Below, in pieces: positions 1 to 6,411 of a stretch of DNA of 10,487 nt. The position numbers and the translations under genes were made by a program. How positions within the stretch are numbered: position 1 is the first letter of the stretch; the number at the start of each line of letters is the position of its first letter. The DNA is taken from assembly GCA_017448375.1 (NCBI GenBank), contig JAFSLR010000225.1:1-10487 (forward strand). Reading direction: 5' to 3'. This DNA comes from Synergistaceae bacterium (GTDB taxonomy: Bacteria > Synergistota > Synergistia > Synergistales > Aminobacteriaceae). The notes beneath the pieces are model-generated. The model was not told the origin of the DNA, did not search any database, and worked only from the letters and a program-made list of their open reading frames with translations.

Positions 1-287
1 ACAAAGTCTTCAACCCTGACGAAAGCGAAAAGGCCGAAATCTGCGAGGGCTGCAAGACTGCGGGTATCGGCTGTATTGACTGCAAGAAGAAACTCAACGC
101 TCACATTCAGGAGATGATGACTCCAGTACGTGAACGCCGAGCGAAATATGAGGGGAAGAAGTCATTGCTTGATGAGATTCTTTCTGACGGTGCAGAACGT
201 GCCGGAAAGGTTGCGCGTGAGACAATGAGCGAGATTTATCCGGCTATGGGGCTGATGATGAACCCTAAGAGAAAAGCTAGTGATTAG
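1..287 (+). CDS. trpS: Tryptophanyl-tRNA synthetase, C-terminal part (5' end outside window)
   Basis: This is the last 94 codons of an open frame (full codons from base 3, TAG at 285-287). TrpRS is a cytoplasmic class I synthetase that charges tRNA-Trp with tryptophan. The tail matches the family C-terminus: a start near KVFNPDESEKAEI, then GIGCIDCKKKL, then a helix with MTPVRERRAKYE, the usual 'P-x-R-E-R' segment before the final helix. The catalytic HIGH and KMSKS motifs lie upstream of the window. Four cysteines sit at visible residues 14, 17, 24 and 27. The last three have the C-x6-C-x2-C spacing of the [4Fe-4S] TrpRS known from Thermotoga maritima; the fourth expected ligand would be 23 residues before Cys17, off the left edge. 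A 48-bp gap leads to scpA, with no convincing promoter or terminator, so read-through is likely. Identification is firm; the metal cluster is inferred. Confidence 0.9.
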   Translation, partial: KVFNPDESEKAEICEGCKTAGIGCIDCKKKLNAHIQEMMTPVRERRAKYEGKKSLLDEILSDGAERAGKVARETMSEIYPAMGLMMNPKRKASD

Positions 288-313
288 TGTTTAGCGGGCA
301 GTGTTCAGTGAGA
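279..313 (+). repeat. Degenerate 7-nt tandem repeat (five units)
   Basis: Five consecutive heptamers can be read: AGTGATT (279-285), AGTGTTT (286-292), AGCGGGC (293-299), AGTGTTC (300-306) and AGTGAGA (307-313). Four begin AGTG and the middle one is degenerate. The array spans the trpS stop codon (285-287) and most of the trpS-scpA spacer. It resembles the short heptanucleotide repeats found between genes in several bacterial genomes. No function can be assigned from sequence. Confidence 0.55.
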
Positions 314-321
314 GCGATTAA

Positions 322-333
322 GGGGGGAAGGAG
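322..333 (+). promoter_or_regulatory. Shine-Dalgarno region of scpA with unusual spacing
   Basis: A purine block runs G6-AAGGAG. The best anti-SD match, AAGGAG (328-333), ends only 2 nt before the ATG at 336. The G-run (322-327) sits 8 nt away, a normal distance. AAGGAG would lie 11 nt from an in-frame TTG at 345, so the true start of scpA is not fully settled. Confidence 0.5.
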
Positions 334-335
334 TA

Positions 336-1079
336 ATGATTGATTTGTCGGTTGAGGTTGACGGGTATTCAGGGCCGTTTGACCTTTTGTGTTCGCTTGT
401 TGAGAGCGGGAAGTTCAAAGTATCAGGCATAAAAATATCTCAGCTCATAAGGATTTACGGGTTATATCTCGTCAAGGCAAATCAGACTCCGGCGGATACT
501 CTTGCGGATTTCTTTGCGATGACAGCGGGATTATTGCTTGAGAAAACGCGCTCACTCCTCCCGAATAATGATGATGTTCCTGACTCTGAGATTGTCCCTG
601 ATGAAATGGAGTTCGTGAAATCCCTTGAGCGTTACAGGCCGTACAGGAAGGTATATTTGTGGCTTGCGGATAAATTCATGTCCCAGTCTCAGACTTACAG
701 GCGCGGACTTCCAGAGACACCCCCGAATACTGAGCGTGAGATTCTCATTGATGGTTCGGGAGCGTACATCATCGCTAAAACGTGGAAGGACATTAACACC
801 CGTTACACTGAGGCCATGACGCAGCGCAGGATTCTCACAGAGGCCGAATCGAGAGCGGATTGGGACGGATTTTCGGGTGATGACCAGAAACAGATTGAGG
901 CGAGAGTCGCGGAGATTGAGTCGGTTCTGAGGGTATCGGAGTCGTTGTGCTTGCGTGAAATCGCAGGGGGAAATCTTGTTGTTACGTTATTGGCTGTGCT
1001 TGAGCTTTGCAGAATGGGACGGGCTGAAATTGAACAGGACGGATTATTTTCAGATGTCAGAATTATCGCGAAAAGTTGA
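336..1079 (+). CDS. scpA: Segregation and condensation protein A (ScpA, kleisin)
   Basis: ScpA is the kleisin subunit of the bacterial Smc-ScpAB condensin: it bridges the Smc head and neck and binds a ScpB dimer to organise and segregate the chromosome. The 247-residue product is close to the usual length of about 250. Visible signatures are the N-terminal GPFDLL (normally GPLDLL) at residues 14-19, the helix ending LLLEKTRSLLP near 66-76, and a C-terminal winged-helix segment with LLAVLELCRMGRAEIEQ near 218-234, the part expected to contact the Smc head. The ATG at 336 is chosen because it leaves the normal short stretch before GPFDLL; TTG at 345 is the alternative. Its 3' end overlaps scpB by 26 bp, in keeping with the usual scpA-scpB pairing and complex formation. 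Residues between the two domains (about 120-200) are not distinctive. Confidence 0.93.
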   Translation: MIDLSVEVDGYSGPFDLLCSLVESGKFKVSGIKISQLIRIYGLYLVKANQTPADTLADFFAMTAGLLLEKTRSLLPNNDDVPDSEIVPDEMEFVKSLERYRPYRKVYLWLADKFMSQSQTYRRGLPETPPNTEREILIDGSGAYIIAKTWKDINTRYTEAMTQRRILTEAESRADWDGFSGDDQKQIEARVAEIESVLRVSESLCLREIAGGNLVVTLLAVLELCRMGRAEIEQDGLFSDVRIIAKS

Positions 1080-1605
1080 GGCGTTATTGTTCGTTTCGTC
1101 ATCGCCTGTAACAGAAAGCGACTTACGCGAAGCATTAGGGGCGAACGGACGCGGAATAAGGCTTGCGCTTGAAGAGTTAGGGAGAATATTTGAGGGGGAG
1201 AATCACGGAGTAAGATTGCGGAGTCTTGCTGGAGGTTGGATAATTGAGACGAAGCCGGAACTCTCAGAGATAATAGAGAGATTCAGCGACAACGCGGGGG
1301 CTAAACGTGTACGCCTAAGCAGGGCAGCAATCGAGACAGCAGCAGTAATCGCGAAACGTCAGCCCGTAACCCGCAGTGAGATTGACGAGATTCGCGGGGT
1401 GAACTCATCAAGCCCCCTAGCGAAGTTACTCGAATTGGGACTCGTGAAAACAGCCGGGCGGAAAAAAGAAGGCCGTCCATCATTGCTTTATGTTACGACG
1501 GTGAAATTTCTTGAGATTTTCGGAATTGACAGTATAAATGACATTCCATCACTTGACGAAATTGACATTGGAGACGAAATAAGAGAGGAGGAAATTACAT
1601 CATGA
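1054..1605 (+). CDS. scpB: Segregation and condensation protein B (ScpB)
   Basis: ScpB dimers bind the middle of ScpA in the Smc-ScpAB condensin. The product is 183 residues, a normal length, with two winged-helix domains. The first begins MSELSRKVEALLFVSSSPV. The second carries the family signature, read as LSRAAIETAAVIAKRQPVTR followed by SEIDEIRGVNS, then GRKKEGRPSLLYVTTVKFLE and FGI. A longer in-frame start at 955 exists, but its extra 33 residues overlap scpA coding sequence and have no counterpart in the family. ATG 1054 puts the conserved 'K-x-E-A-L-L-F' motif at residues 7-13, where it belongs. The ribosome site is weak (AGGACGG about 11 nt upstream, inside scpA), so translation is probably coupled to scpA. 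The tail is acidic. The stop overlaps the rluB start as ATGA. Confidence 0.94.
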   Translation: MSELSRKVEALLFVSSSPVTESDLREALGANGRGIRLALEELGRIFEGENHGVRLRSLAGGWIIETKPELSEIIERFSDNAGAKRVRLSRAAIETAAVIAKRQPVTRSEIDEIRGVNSSSPLAKLLELGLVKTAGRKKEGRPSLLYVTTVKFLEIFGIDSINDIPSLDEIDIGDEIREEEITS

Positions 1606-2318
1606 GATTGAACAAATACATATCATCATGCGGAATAGCTGCAAGAAGGAAGGCTGAAACTCTCATATTGAGCGGACGAATCAAAGTCAACGGGAAAATA
1701 GTATTAGCCCCGTTCTTTGAGGTTGACGCACAGAAGGACACTGTAACATTTGACGACAGACAGCTCGAACTTGAAGAGCGCGTTTATTTCGTCATGAACA
1801 AGCCGGCCGGATATGTCTGCGCCGTAACGGACAAATACGACCCTGTTGTACTGAGCCTGATTAAGGGGTATGAGGGAAAATTATTCCCCGTAGGAAGGCT
1901 TGACCGCGACACTGAAGGGCTTTTAATCCTGACTAATGACGGGAGTTTTGCGTTTAACGTCCTTCACCCGTCAAAGAGAATCCCTAAAGAGTATGAAGCA
2001 CTCCTGAACATACCGATTAACGCGAGGCAGGTTGAGAATTGGCGAAAGGGTGTCGATACTCCTGACGGGAGATTCGTTACGCCGTTAAGCCTTGAGGTTA
2101 TGGACAAAGAGCCGGCAAACAGATGGGTGAGAATTTCAATAGTCAGCGGGCACAAGCATGAGGTTAAACTTATGGCGAACGGTGCAGGTTTCAGCGTTGA
2201 GAAATTAATACGCAGGAAAATCGGAAAGATGACGCTTGAGAATCTTTCTGTCGGTGAATATGTGAGTTTGTCATTTTCTGAACTCTACACTAAAATATTT
2301 GATGGCGGTACAGTTTAA
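1602..2318 (+). CDS. rluB: 23S rRNA pseudouridine synthase, RluB/RsuA family
   Basis: This enzyme isomerises uridine to pseudouridine in rRNA, and scpB-linked members are usually RluB (23S U2605). The 238-residue product has an N-terminal S4 RNA-binding domain (MRLNKYISSCGIAARRKAE, residues 1-19, with GRIKVNGKI at 25-33). The catalytic domain follows, starting at VYFVMNKPAGYVC (61-73). The active-site motif GRLDRDTEGLLILTNDG spans 98-114, with Asp101 as the predicted catalytic residue, and KRIPKEYEA comes next. The ATG at 1602 overlaps the scpB stop (ATGA) and is preceded by AGGAGG (1586-1591) with 10-nt spacing. The scpA-scpB-rluB order is widely conserved. The family is certain; the exact target uridine (RluB, RsuA or RluE/F) is inferred from context. 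Confidence 0.9.
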   Translation: MRLNKYISSCGIAARRKAETLILSGRIKVNGKIVLAPFFEVDAQKDTVTFDDRQLELEERVYFVMNKPAGYVCAVTDKYDPVVLSLIKGYEGKLFPVGRLDRDTEGLLILTNDGSFAFNVLHPSKRIPKEYEALLNIPINARQVENWRKGVDTPDGRFVTPLSLEVMDKEPANRWVRISIVSGHKHEVKLMANGAGFSVEKLIRRKIGKMTLENLSVGEYVSLSFSELYTKIFDGGTV

Positions 2319-2345
2319 TTTTCCACAAAAAAGGGGGTTAAGTCC

Positions 2346-3236
2346 GTGAGTGAAATTGACGAGAAATCAAGAGAATTAATCAAAACGCGAATATTAAGCA
2401 ACATGCAGAACATAAAATCCTTCCCTCAGTTTGTGCTTGAGACAATGAGAAAACTTAATGACCCCGAAAGCAATGCGGCGGACGTTGCTCAGAGTCTTTC
2501 ACGCGATGAGGGACTCGTTCTCCGCATACTCAAGCTCGCAAATTCCGTAGCCTACGGAGTCAGCCGTAACATCTCGAATATCTCTGAGGCAATAACATTA
2601 TTGGGCTATAAGTCCGTCAGCAACATCATACTTGCGGCAACGGTATATTCAGCAATGGACAAAGGATTGACGGGTTACGCCCTCGATCGCGGGGAACTCT
2701 GGCGGCATTCCCTCATGGTTGCGTACACTTCAAGGCATCTCGCAGGACTCACAGGGAAGGTCAGCACTGAGGACGCTTACGTCGGGGGACTCCTTCACGA
2801 CATCGGCAAAGTTATTCTCAACGACTATGTGAGATTCGGTTACGGGATAATTGTCAAAATGGTTGAGGAGAAACACATTCCCTTCACCGAAGCTGAATGG
2901 AAAGTATTGGGATTCGATCACGCCGCAATAGGTGAGCTTCTTGTCGAGAAATGGTCAATGCCTGACTCCTACAAAGTTCCGATTGCCTATCATCACAAGC
3001 CTAACGATTTGCCCGAAGACAAGAAACAGTATCAGCCTCTTCTTGACGTTGTTACGGTCGCTAACACTATATGCTTAATGCTGGGAATCGGTCTCGGTGC
3101 TGACGGCTTGCAGGCGTATATGTTCCCTGAGCCTATCGAGAGACTCGGAATAACTAACTTCGACAGCCTACTCTCTGAGATGATAGACTTCGCCGGGAGC
3201 GTTTCCAGCGATATGGGCGACATGGCCGGACTATAA
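2346..3236 (+). CDS. HDOD-domain protein (putative signalling/regulatory protein)
   Basis: HDOD domains are degenerate relatives of HD-GYP phosphodiesterases, found in bacterial signalling and stress proteins; most have no proven enzyme activity. The 296-residue product is a stand-alone HDOD domain with no receiver, GGDEF or EAL partner. The N-terminal helical part includes DEGLVLRILKLANSVAYG (54-71) and ISEAITLLGYKSV (79-91), both family hallmarks. The HD-like core has His121, HDIGK at 151-155, Asp191-His192 and a His pair at 216-217, so more metal-ligand-like residues remain than in many relatives. Start is GTG at 2346, with a G5 run (2333-2337) 8 nt upstream and a 27-bp gap after rluB. The stop lies 1 bp before cmk. 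It is the only obvious signalling protein in a housekeeping cluster; its partner cannot be read from sequence. Confidence 0.88.
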   Translation: MSEIDEKSRELIKTRILSNMQNIKSFPQFVLETMRKLNDPESNAADVAQSLSRDEGLVLRILKLANSVAYGVSRNISNISEAITLLGYKSVSNIILAATVYSAMDKGLTGYALDRGELWRHSLMVAYTSRHLAGLTGKVSTEDAYVGGLLHDIGKVILNDYVRFGYGIIVKMVEEKHIPFTEAEWKVLGFDHAAIGELLVEKWSMPDSYKVPIAYHHKPNDLPEDKKQYQPLLDVVTVANTICLMLGIGLGADGLQAYMFPEPIERLGITNFDSLLSEMIDFAGSVSSDMGDMAGL

Positions 3237-3237
3237 T

Positions 3238-3906
3238 ATGTCATACGTTATCACTATTGACGGCCCTGCGGGTGCGGGCAAAAGTACCGTAGCAAAAGAT
3301 GTCGCAAAAGCTCTCGGAATAAAATATCTCGATACGGGAGCGATTTACCGTGCTATTTCGCTGATACTTCATGAGTCGGAAATAAAGCCCGTTGATGATG
3401 AGATTATGCGCGAGGCTCTGTCCGACATTGACATTCAGCTTCAGGGTAAAGCGGTTTTGGTGAACGGATTTGATGTTGCGGGCGAAATTAGGACTCCTGC
3501 TGTTGATGAATTATCGTCAAAATATTCGGCGATTCCTTCAGTCCGCAAAGCTCTCTTGTCCCTTCAGAAAGAACAGGAGAATCACGGCTCTATAGTCGCT
3601 GAAGGACGCGATGTAGGGAGCGTAGTTTTCCCGAATGCAAAGGTAAAATTCTTCCTCACAGCAAGCCCAGAAGCAAGAGCTAAACGCCGTTATGACGAGA
3701 GAGTCGCAAAAGGACAATCCGCAGATTATGACGAGATATTACGGTCAATCATTGAGCGCGACAAAAACGATTCAACCCGCGAAATTTCACCATTAACAAT
3801 CCCAGAAGGCGCAATATATCTCGACACTTCAGACATGACCGAACAAGAAGCAGTTCAAAAAATACTCGACAAAGTGAAAGAAGCAATCCCCGATGAAACA
3901 AAGTAA
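3238..3906 (+). CDS. cmk: Cytidylate kinase
   Basis: Cytoplasmic Cmk phosphorylates CMP and dCMP to their diphosphates using ATP, for pyrimidine salvage and nucleic acid precursors. The 222 residues match the usual length of 220-230. Visible motifs are the P-loop GPAGAGKST (9-17), LDTGAIYRA (31-39, nucleotide-binding), the CMP-kinase insert between about 60 and 115, EGRDVGSVVFP (122-132), RRYDER (150-155) and the lid segment RDKNDSTREISPL (174-186). The ATG begins 1 bp after the HDOD stop with no strong ribosome site, suggesting translational coupling. The 3' end overlaps plsC by 14 bp. The cmk-plsC order is common in bacteria. No oddities seen. Confidence 0.96.
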   Translation: MSYVITIDGPAGAGKSTVAKDVAKALGIKYLDTGAIYRAISLILHESEIKPVDDEIMREALSDIDIQLQGKAVLVNGFDVAGEIRTPAVDELSSKYSAIPSVRKALLSLQKEQENHGSIVAEGRDVGSVVFPNAKVKFFLTASPEARAKRRYDERVAKGQSADYDEILRSIIERDKNDSTREISPLTIPEGAIYLDTSDMTEQEAVQKILDKVKEAIPDETK

Positions 3907-4519
3907 GATATTCTATTTTATCGTCAGCAAATTCTTCAAAATTCTATTGATGATATATAACCGCTGTTCAGCAAAATGGCTTGAGAAACTCCCCGACAAC
4001 GAGAAATTCATCGTAGCCTGCAACCACGCAAGCAATTTAGACCCGCTTATAGTAGGCTGCTTTTTCCCGCGAAGACTCCGTTACCTCGCAAAGGAAGAAC
4101 TCTTCAAAGGCTGGTTTCTCGGTACATGCATAACCGCTCTGGGTGCAATGCCCGTATCACGTGAGAGCAATTCATCAGCGGCGGCGGCTCTCAAAAGTTT
4201 CATGAAGCTCTATCAGGAAGGGAATGACGTACTCATATTCCCCGAAGGAGGAAGGACTCTTGACGGGAAATTACAGCCCCTAGAAGCCGGAGTCGCGTTA
4301 ATCGCTGCCCATGAACATGCGCCGATTCTGCCCGTATTCATTCACGGATCGTTCAAGGCAATGCCCCCGGGATCTGCTTTCGTCAAGCCCACAAAACTCC
4401 GCGTAACTTTCGGGAAGCCTCTGCGTTTCAGCGATGAAGTTTACGACAGCAAAGCCGGACGCAAAGTCATAATGGACAGCCTTAACAGCGCGTTCAAAGA
4501 AATGGAAGCAGGAGAATAG
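3893..4519 (+). CDS. plsC: 1-acyl-sn-glycerol-3-phosphate acyltransferase (PlsC family)
   Basis: PlsC transfers a fatty acyl chain to position 2 of lysophosphatidic acid, making phosphatidic acid at the inner face of the membrane. The 208-residue product has the two key acyltransferase blocks. NHASNLDP holds the catalytic HX4D pair (His45, Asp50). FPEGGRT (116-122) is the glycerol-phosphate-binding block. Between them lies a positively charged stretch RRLRYLAKEELFK (60-72). An N-terminal hydrophobic stretch (about 6-22) probably anchors it to the membrane. ATG 3893 overlaps the end of cmk by 14 bp and has only a poor ribosome site. The next gene, yicC, starts 4 bp after the stop. The family is sure; the acyl donor and exact acceptor are not visible, and other lysophospholipid acyltransferases look alike. 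Confidence 0.88.
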   Translation: MKQSKIFYFIVSKFFKILLMIYNRCSAKWLEKLPDNEKFIVACNHASNLDPLIVGCFFPRRLRYLAKEELFKGWFLGTCITALGAMPVSRESNSSAAAALKSFMKLYQEGNDVLIFPEGGRTLDGKLQPLEAGVALIAAHEHAPILPVFIHGSFKAMPPGSAFVKPTKLRVTFGKPLRFSDEVYDSKAGRKVIMDSLNSAFKEMEAGE

Positions 4520-4523
4520 CAAA

Positions 4524-5408
4524 ATGTTTATCAGCATGACGGGTTACGGGAGCAAGTCATATTCATTCACTTGGGGGACTGTGAAGTTTGAGGTGAACTC
4601 CGTAAACCATAAGTATCAGGATTTCACGGTGAGGCTTCCGCGCGAATTGATGTCGCTTGAGAACAGAGTGCTTAACATTCTGAGGACTAACATCGCTCGC
4701 GGAAAAGTCAAACTTTCAGCCGAAATTACATGGAATCCCGGCGCAAAAGTCCCGGTTATCGACAATGACAGCGTAAGAGTCTTAATCGGTCAGGTAAGGA
4801 CTCTCGCCAAACGTAACGGCCTCGAAGCCCCCGATGACATAACGAGCTTTCTGATGCTGCCGGGAGTCCTTGACGCTAACGACAACGCCGCAGAAGAGGC
4901 AGCACTTGAGAACCCGGAGATTTGGGACAAAATTACGCTCGAAGCGATTGACGCACTGAACGAGACGAAGAGAATTGAGGGCGGAAAGTTACGCGAAAAA
5001 GTTGCCGCTGACCTCTCAATACTCGAAGGCATTGTAGAGACTCTCAAGGAACGCTGGAAAATTGCGCGTGATGACGCTATAGAAGGTCTGAGGATTAGAA
5101 TCGAAAACGTTATGGAGCATTACGACCTTGAATTTGACGAGGCAAGAATAGCTCAGGAAGTTGCGCTGCTTTCTGACAGATGGGACGTTTCAGAGGAAGT
5201 TGCACGGCTTGAGGCTCATACGGGGAGATTCCGTCAGATAATGGACGAGGATTCATGCGGTAAAAAATTAGACTTCCTCATTCAGGAAATGAACAGGGAA
5301 ATTAACACAATGGGAAGCAAGGTTAATGACTCTGAGTTCCGATGGGGAATAGTTGAGGCGAAATCATGTATCGAAAGAATGAGGGAGCAGATTCAGAACA
5401 TAGAATGA
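4524..5408 (+). CDS. yicC: YicC family endoribonuclease
   Basis: Escherichia coli YicC is an endoribonuclease that takes part in small-RNA turnover, and the family is widespread. This 294-residue product is close to the usual length of about 290. The N-terminal YicC domain opens with MFISMTGYG and contains FEVNSVNHKYQDFTVRLPRE (22-41) and IARGKVKL (57-64). The C-terminal DUF1732-type domain has LEAHTGRFRQIM (229-240) and GKKLDFLIQEMNREIN (246-261), then TMGSK, the most conserved stretch of the family. AGGAGA (4510-4515) lies 8 nt before the ATG. The stop overlaps the gmk start as ATGA; yicC-gmk is a widely kept neighbour pair. The middle (about 70-170) is variable. RNA targets cannot be predicted from sequence. 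Confidence 0.94.
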   Translation: MFISMTGYGSKSYSFTWGTVKFEVNSVNHKYQDFTVRLPRELMSLENRVLNILRTNIARGKVKLSAEITWNPGAKVPVIDNDSVRVLIGQVRTLAKRNGLEAPDDITSFLMLPGVLDANDNAAEEAALENPEIWDKITLEAIDALNETKRIEGGKLREKVAADLSILEGIVETLKERWKIARDDAIEGLRIRIENVMEHYDLEFDEARIAQEVALLSDRWDVSEEVARLEAHTGRFRQIMDEDSCGKKLDFLIQEMNREINTMGSKVNDSEFRWGIVEAKSCIERMREQIQNIE

Positions 5409-5953
5409 AGACAGGAAAATTATTTGTGCTTTCAGGGCCCAGCGGAGTCGGAAAGGGTACTCTGAGGGAACACGCGCTCAACAACGCGCCTAATCTCAAG
5501 TACTCCATTTCATGCACAACACGTAAGCCCCGTGAAGGCGAGACTGACGGAGTCGAATACAGATTCATATCACACACAAAGTTTCAGGAATATATATCTC
5601 AGGGATTGTTCCTCGAATACGCTCACGTTCACGAGGATTATTACGGGACGTTGAAGAGCGATGTTATGAGTGAGCTTGAAGCCGGCCATGATGTTCTGCT
5701 TGAGATTGATGTTCAGGGAGCGTTGAAGGTTAAGGAGATTATGCCCGAAGCTGTGCTGATATTCGTTGCGCCCCCAAGCGTTGAGGTTCTGACTCAGAGG
5801 CTCACGGGTCGGGGGACAGAATCATCTTCAAGCCTCGAAGTAAGACTCTCAAACGCCCTGAAAGAAATTGCGCTCAAAGATAAGTATGATTATGTTATAG
5901 TGAATGACGATTTAGACTCTGCTTGTGAGGAATTGAAAAAGATAATATTATGA
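5405..5953 (+). CDS. gmk: Guanylate kinase
   Basis: Gmk phosphorylates GMP and dGMP to diphosphates with ATP, essential for GTP and (p)ppGpp pools. The protein (182 residues) has the P-loop GPSGVGKGT (11-19), the GMP-binding segment SCTTRKPREGETDGVEYRF (36-54), EYAHVHEDYYGT (71-82), LLEIDVQGA (98-106) and the lid-associated RLTGRGTES (132-140). A longer frame beginning at 5366 is rejected because the extra 13 residues lie inside yicC. The chosen ATG overlaps the yicC stop (ATGA) and puts the P-loop at the normal position. The product ends right after DDLDSACEELKKIIL, so the last 15-25 residues found in many homologues (E. coli 207 aa) are missing. All catalytic parts are present. Its stop overlaps the next gene as ATGA. 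Confidence 0.96.
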   Translation: MKTGKLFVLSGPSGVGKGTLREHALNNAPNLKYSISCTTRKPREGETDGVEYRFISHTKFQEYISQGLFLEYAHVHEDYYGTLKSDVMSELEAGHDVLLEIDVQGALKVKEIMPEAVLIFVAPPSVEVLTQRLTGRGTESSSSLEVRLSNALKEIALKDKYDYVIVNDDLDSACEELKKIIL

Positions 5954-6390
5954 CACTCGACAAAATTTTACGCTGGGTGCTTTTCTGCGCTGGTATAATC
6001 ACGGCAATATTTGCGGGCTACATGTTCAGCGACGGTAAAATCGACTGGGGCGCGGCATGGCTTGCAGTTACGGTGGGATTTCTGTGTTTCGCGACAAGAA
6101 TCAAGACCGAAAAGCCCGACTCATCAGACGATGACGACAGCAAAGACCTTCACGACATGGCCGTATTAATCGCAGAATTAGCAGTCTCAAGCCTCAAGAA
6201 CATAGGCAGGACTATTCCCCCCGGCACTAAGGAAGTTGACGAAATGGAAGAAAAGGTGAATAACTTTCTTGATGTTATGCCTTTAAGCCGTGATGAAAGA
6301 GACGAAATATCAGAAGAATTTGACCGTCTCAGAAACAGGACAAGGCGCAATGAAAGCGGGCGTGCAATAATGAGAAGTGCAAGGCTCTAA
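5950..6390 (+). CDS. Unrecognised two-helix membrane protein with charged cytoplasmic tail
   Basis: I do not recognise a family for this 146-residue protein. Two hydrophobic helices are visible, at about 8-25 (WVLFCAGIITAIFAGYMF) and 32-49 (DWGAAWLAVTVGFLCFAT), joined by a short loop, so both ends should be cytoplasmic. An acidic spacer follows (SSDDDDSKD, 58-66). An amphipathic segment (68-87) and a charged helical tail rich in Glu, Asp and Arg (95-146) come next. It begins with an ATGA overlap on gmk and ends 21 bp before ftsH, so it should be expressed with both. Base composition resembles its neighbours. Possible roles include a small partner of the membrane protease FtsH or an unrelated lineage-specific protein; this is inference from position only. 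It is not an RNA polymerase omega subunit, the usual gmk neighbour. Confidence 0.75.
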   Translation: MTLDKILRWVLFCAGIITAIFAGYMFSDGKIDWGAAWLAVTVGFLCFATRIKTEKPDSSDDDDSKDLHDMAVLIAELAVSSLKNIGRTIPPGTKEVDEMEEKVNNFLDVMPLSRDERDEISEEFDRLRNRTRRNESGRAIMRSARL

Positions 6391-6411
6391 ATTTTCACAG
6401 GAGATATTATT

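Noticed and set aside
955..1053. A 33-codon upstream extension of scpB.
   Set aside because: It lies wholly within scpA coding sequence and has no counterpart in ScpB proteins. ATG 1054 places the conserved N-terminus correctly.
803..1135. Minus-strand open frame of 110 codons opposite scpA/scpB.
   Set aside because: It is antisense to two firmly identified genes, has no recognisable motifs or good ribosome site, and is best explained as a shadow of codon bias.
5366..5404. A 13-codon upstream extension of gmk.
   Set aside because: It lies inside yicC. The ATG overlapping the yicC stop puts the P-loop at its usual position.
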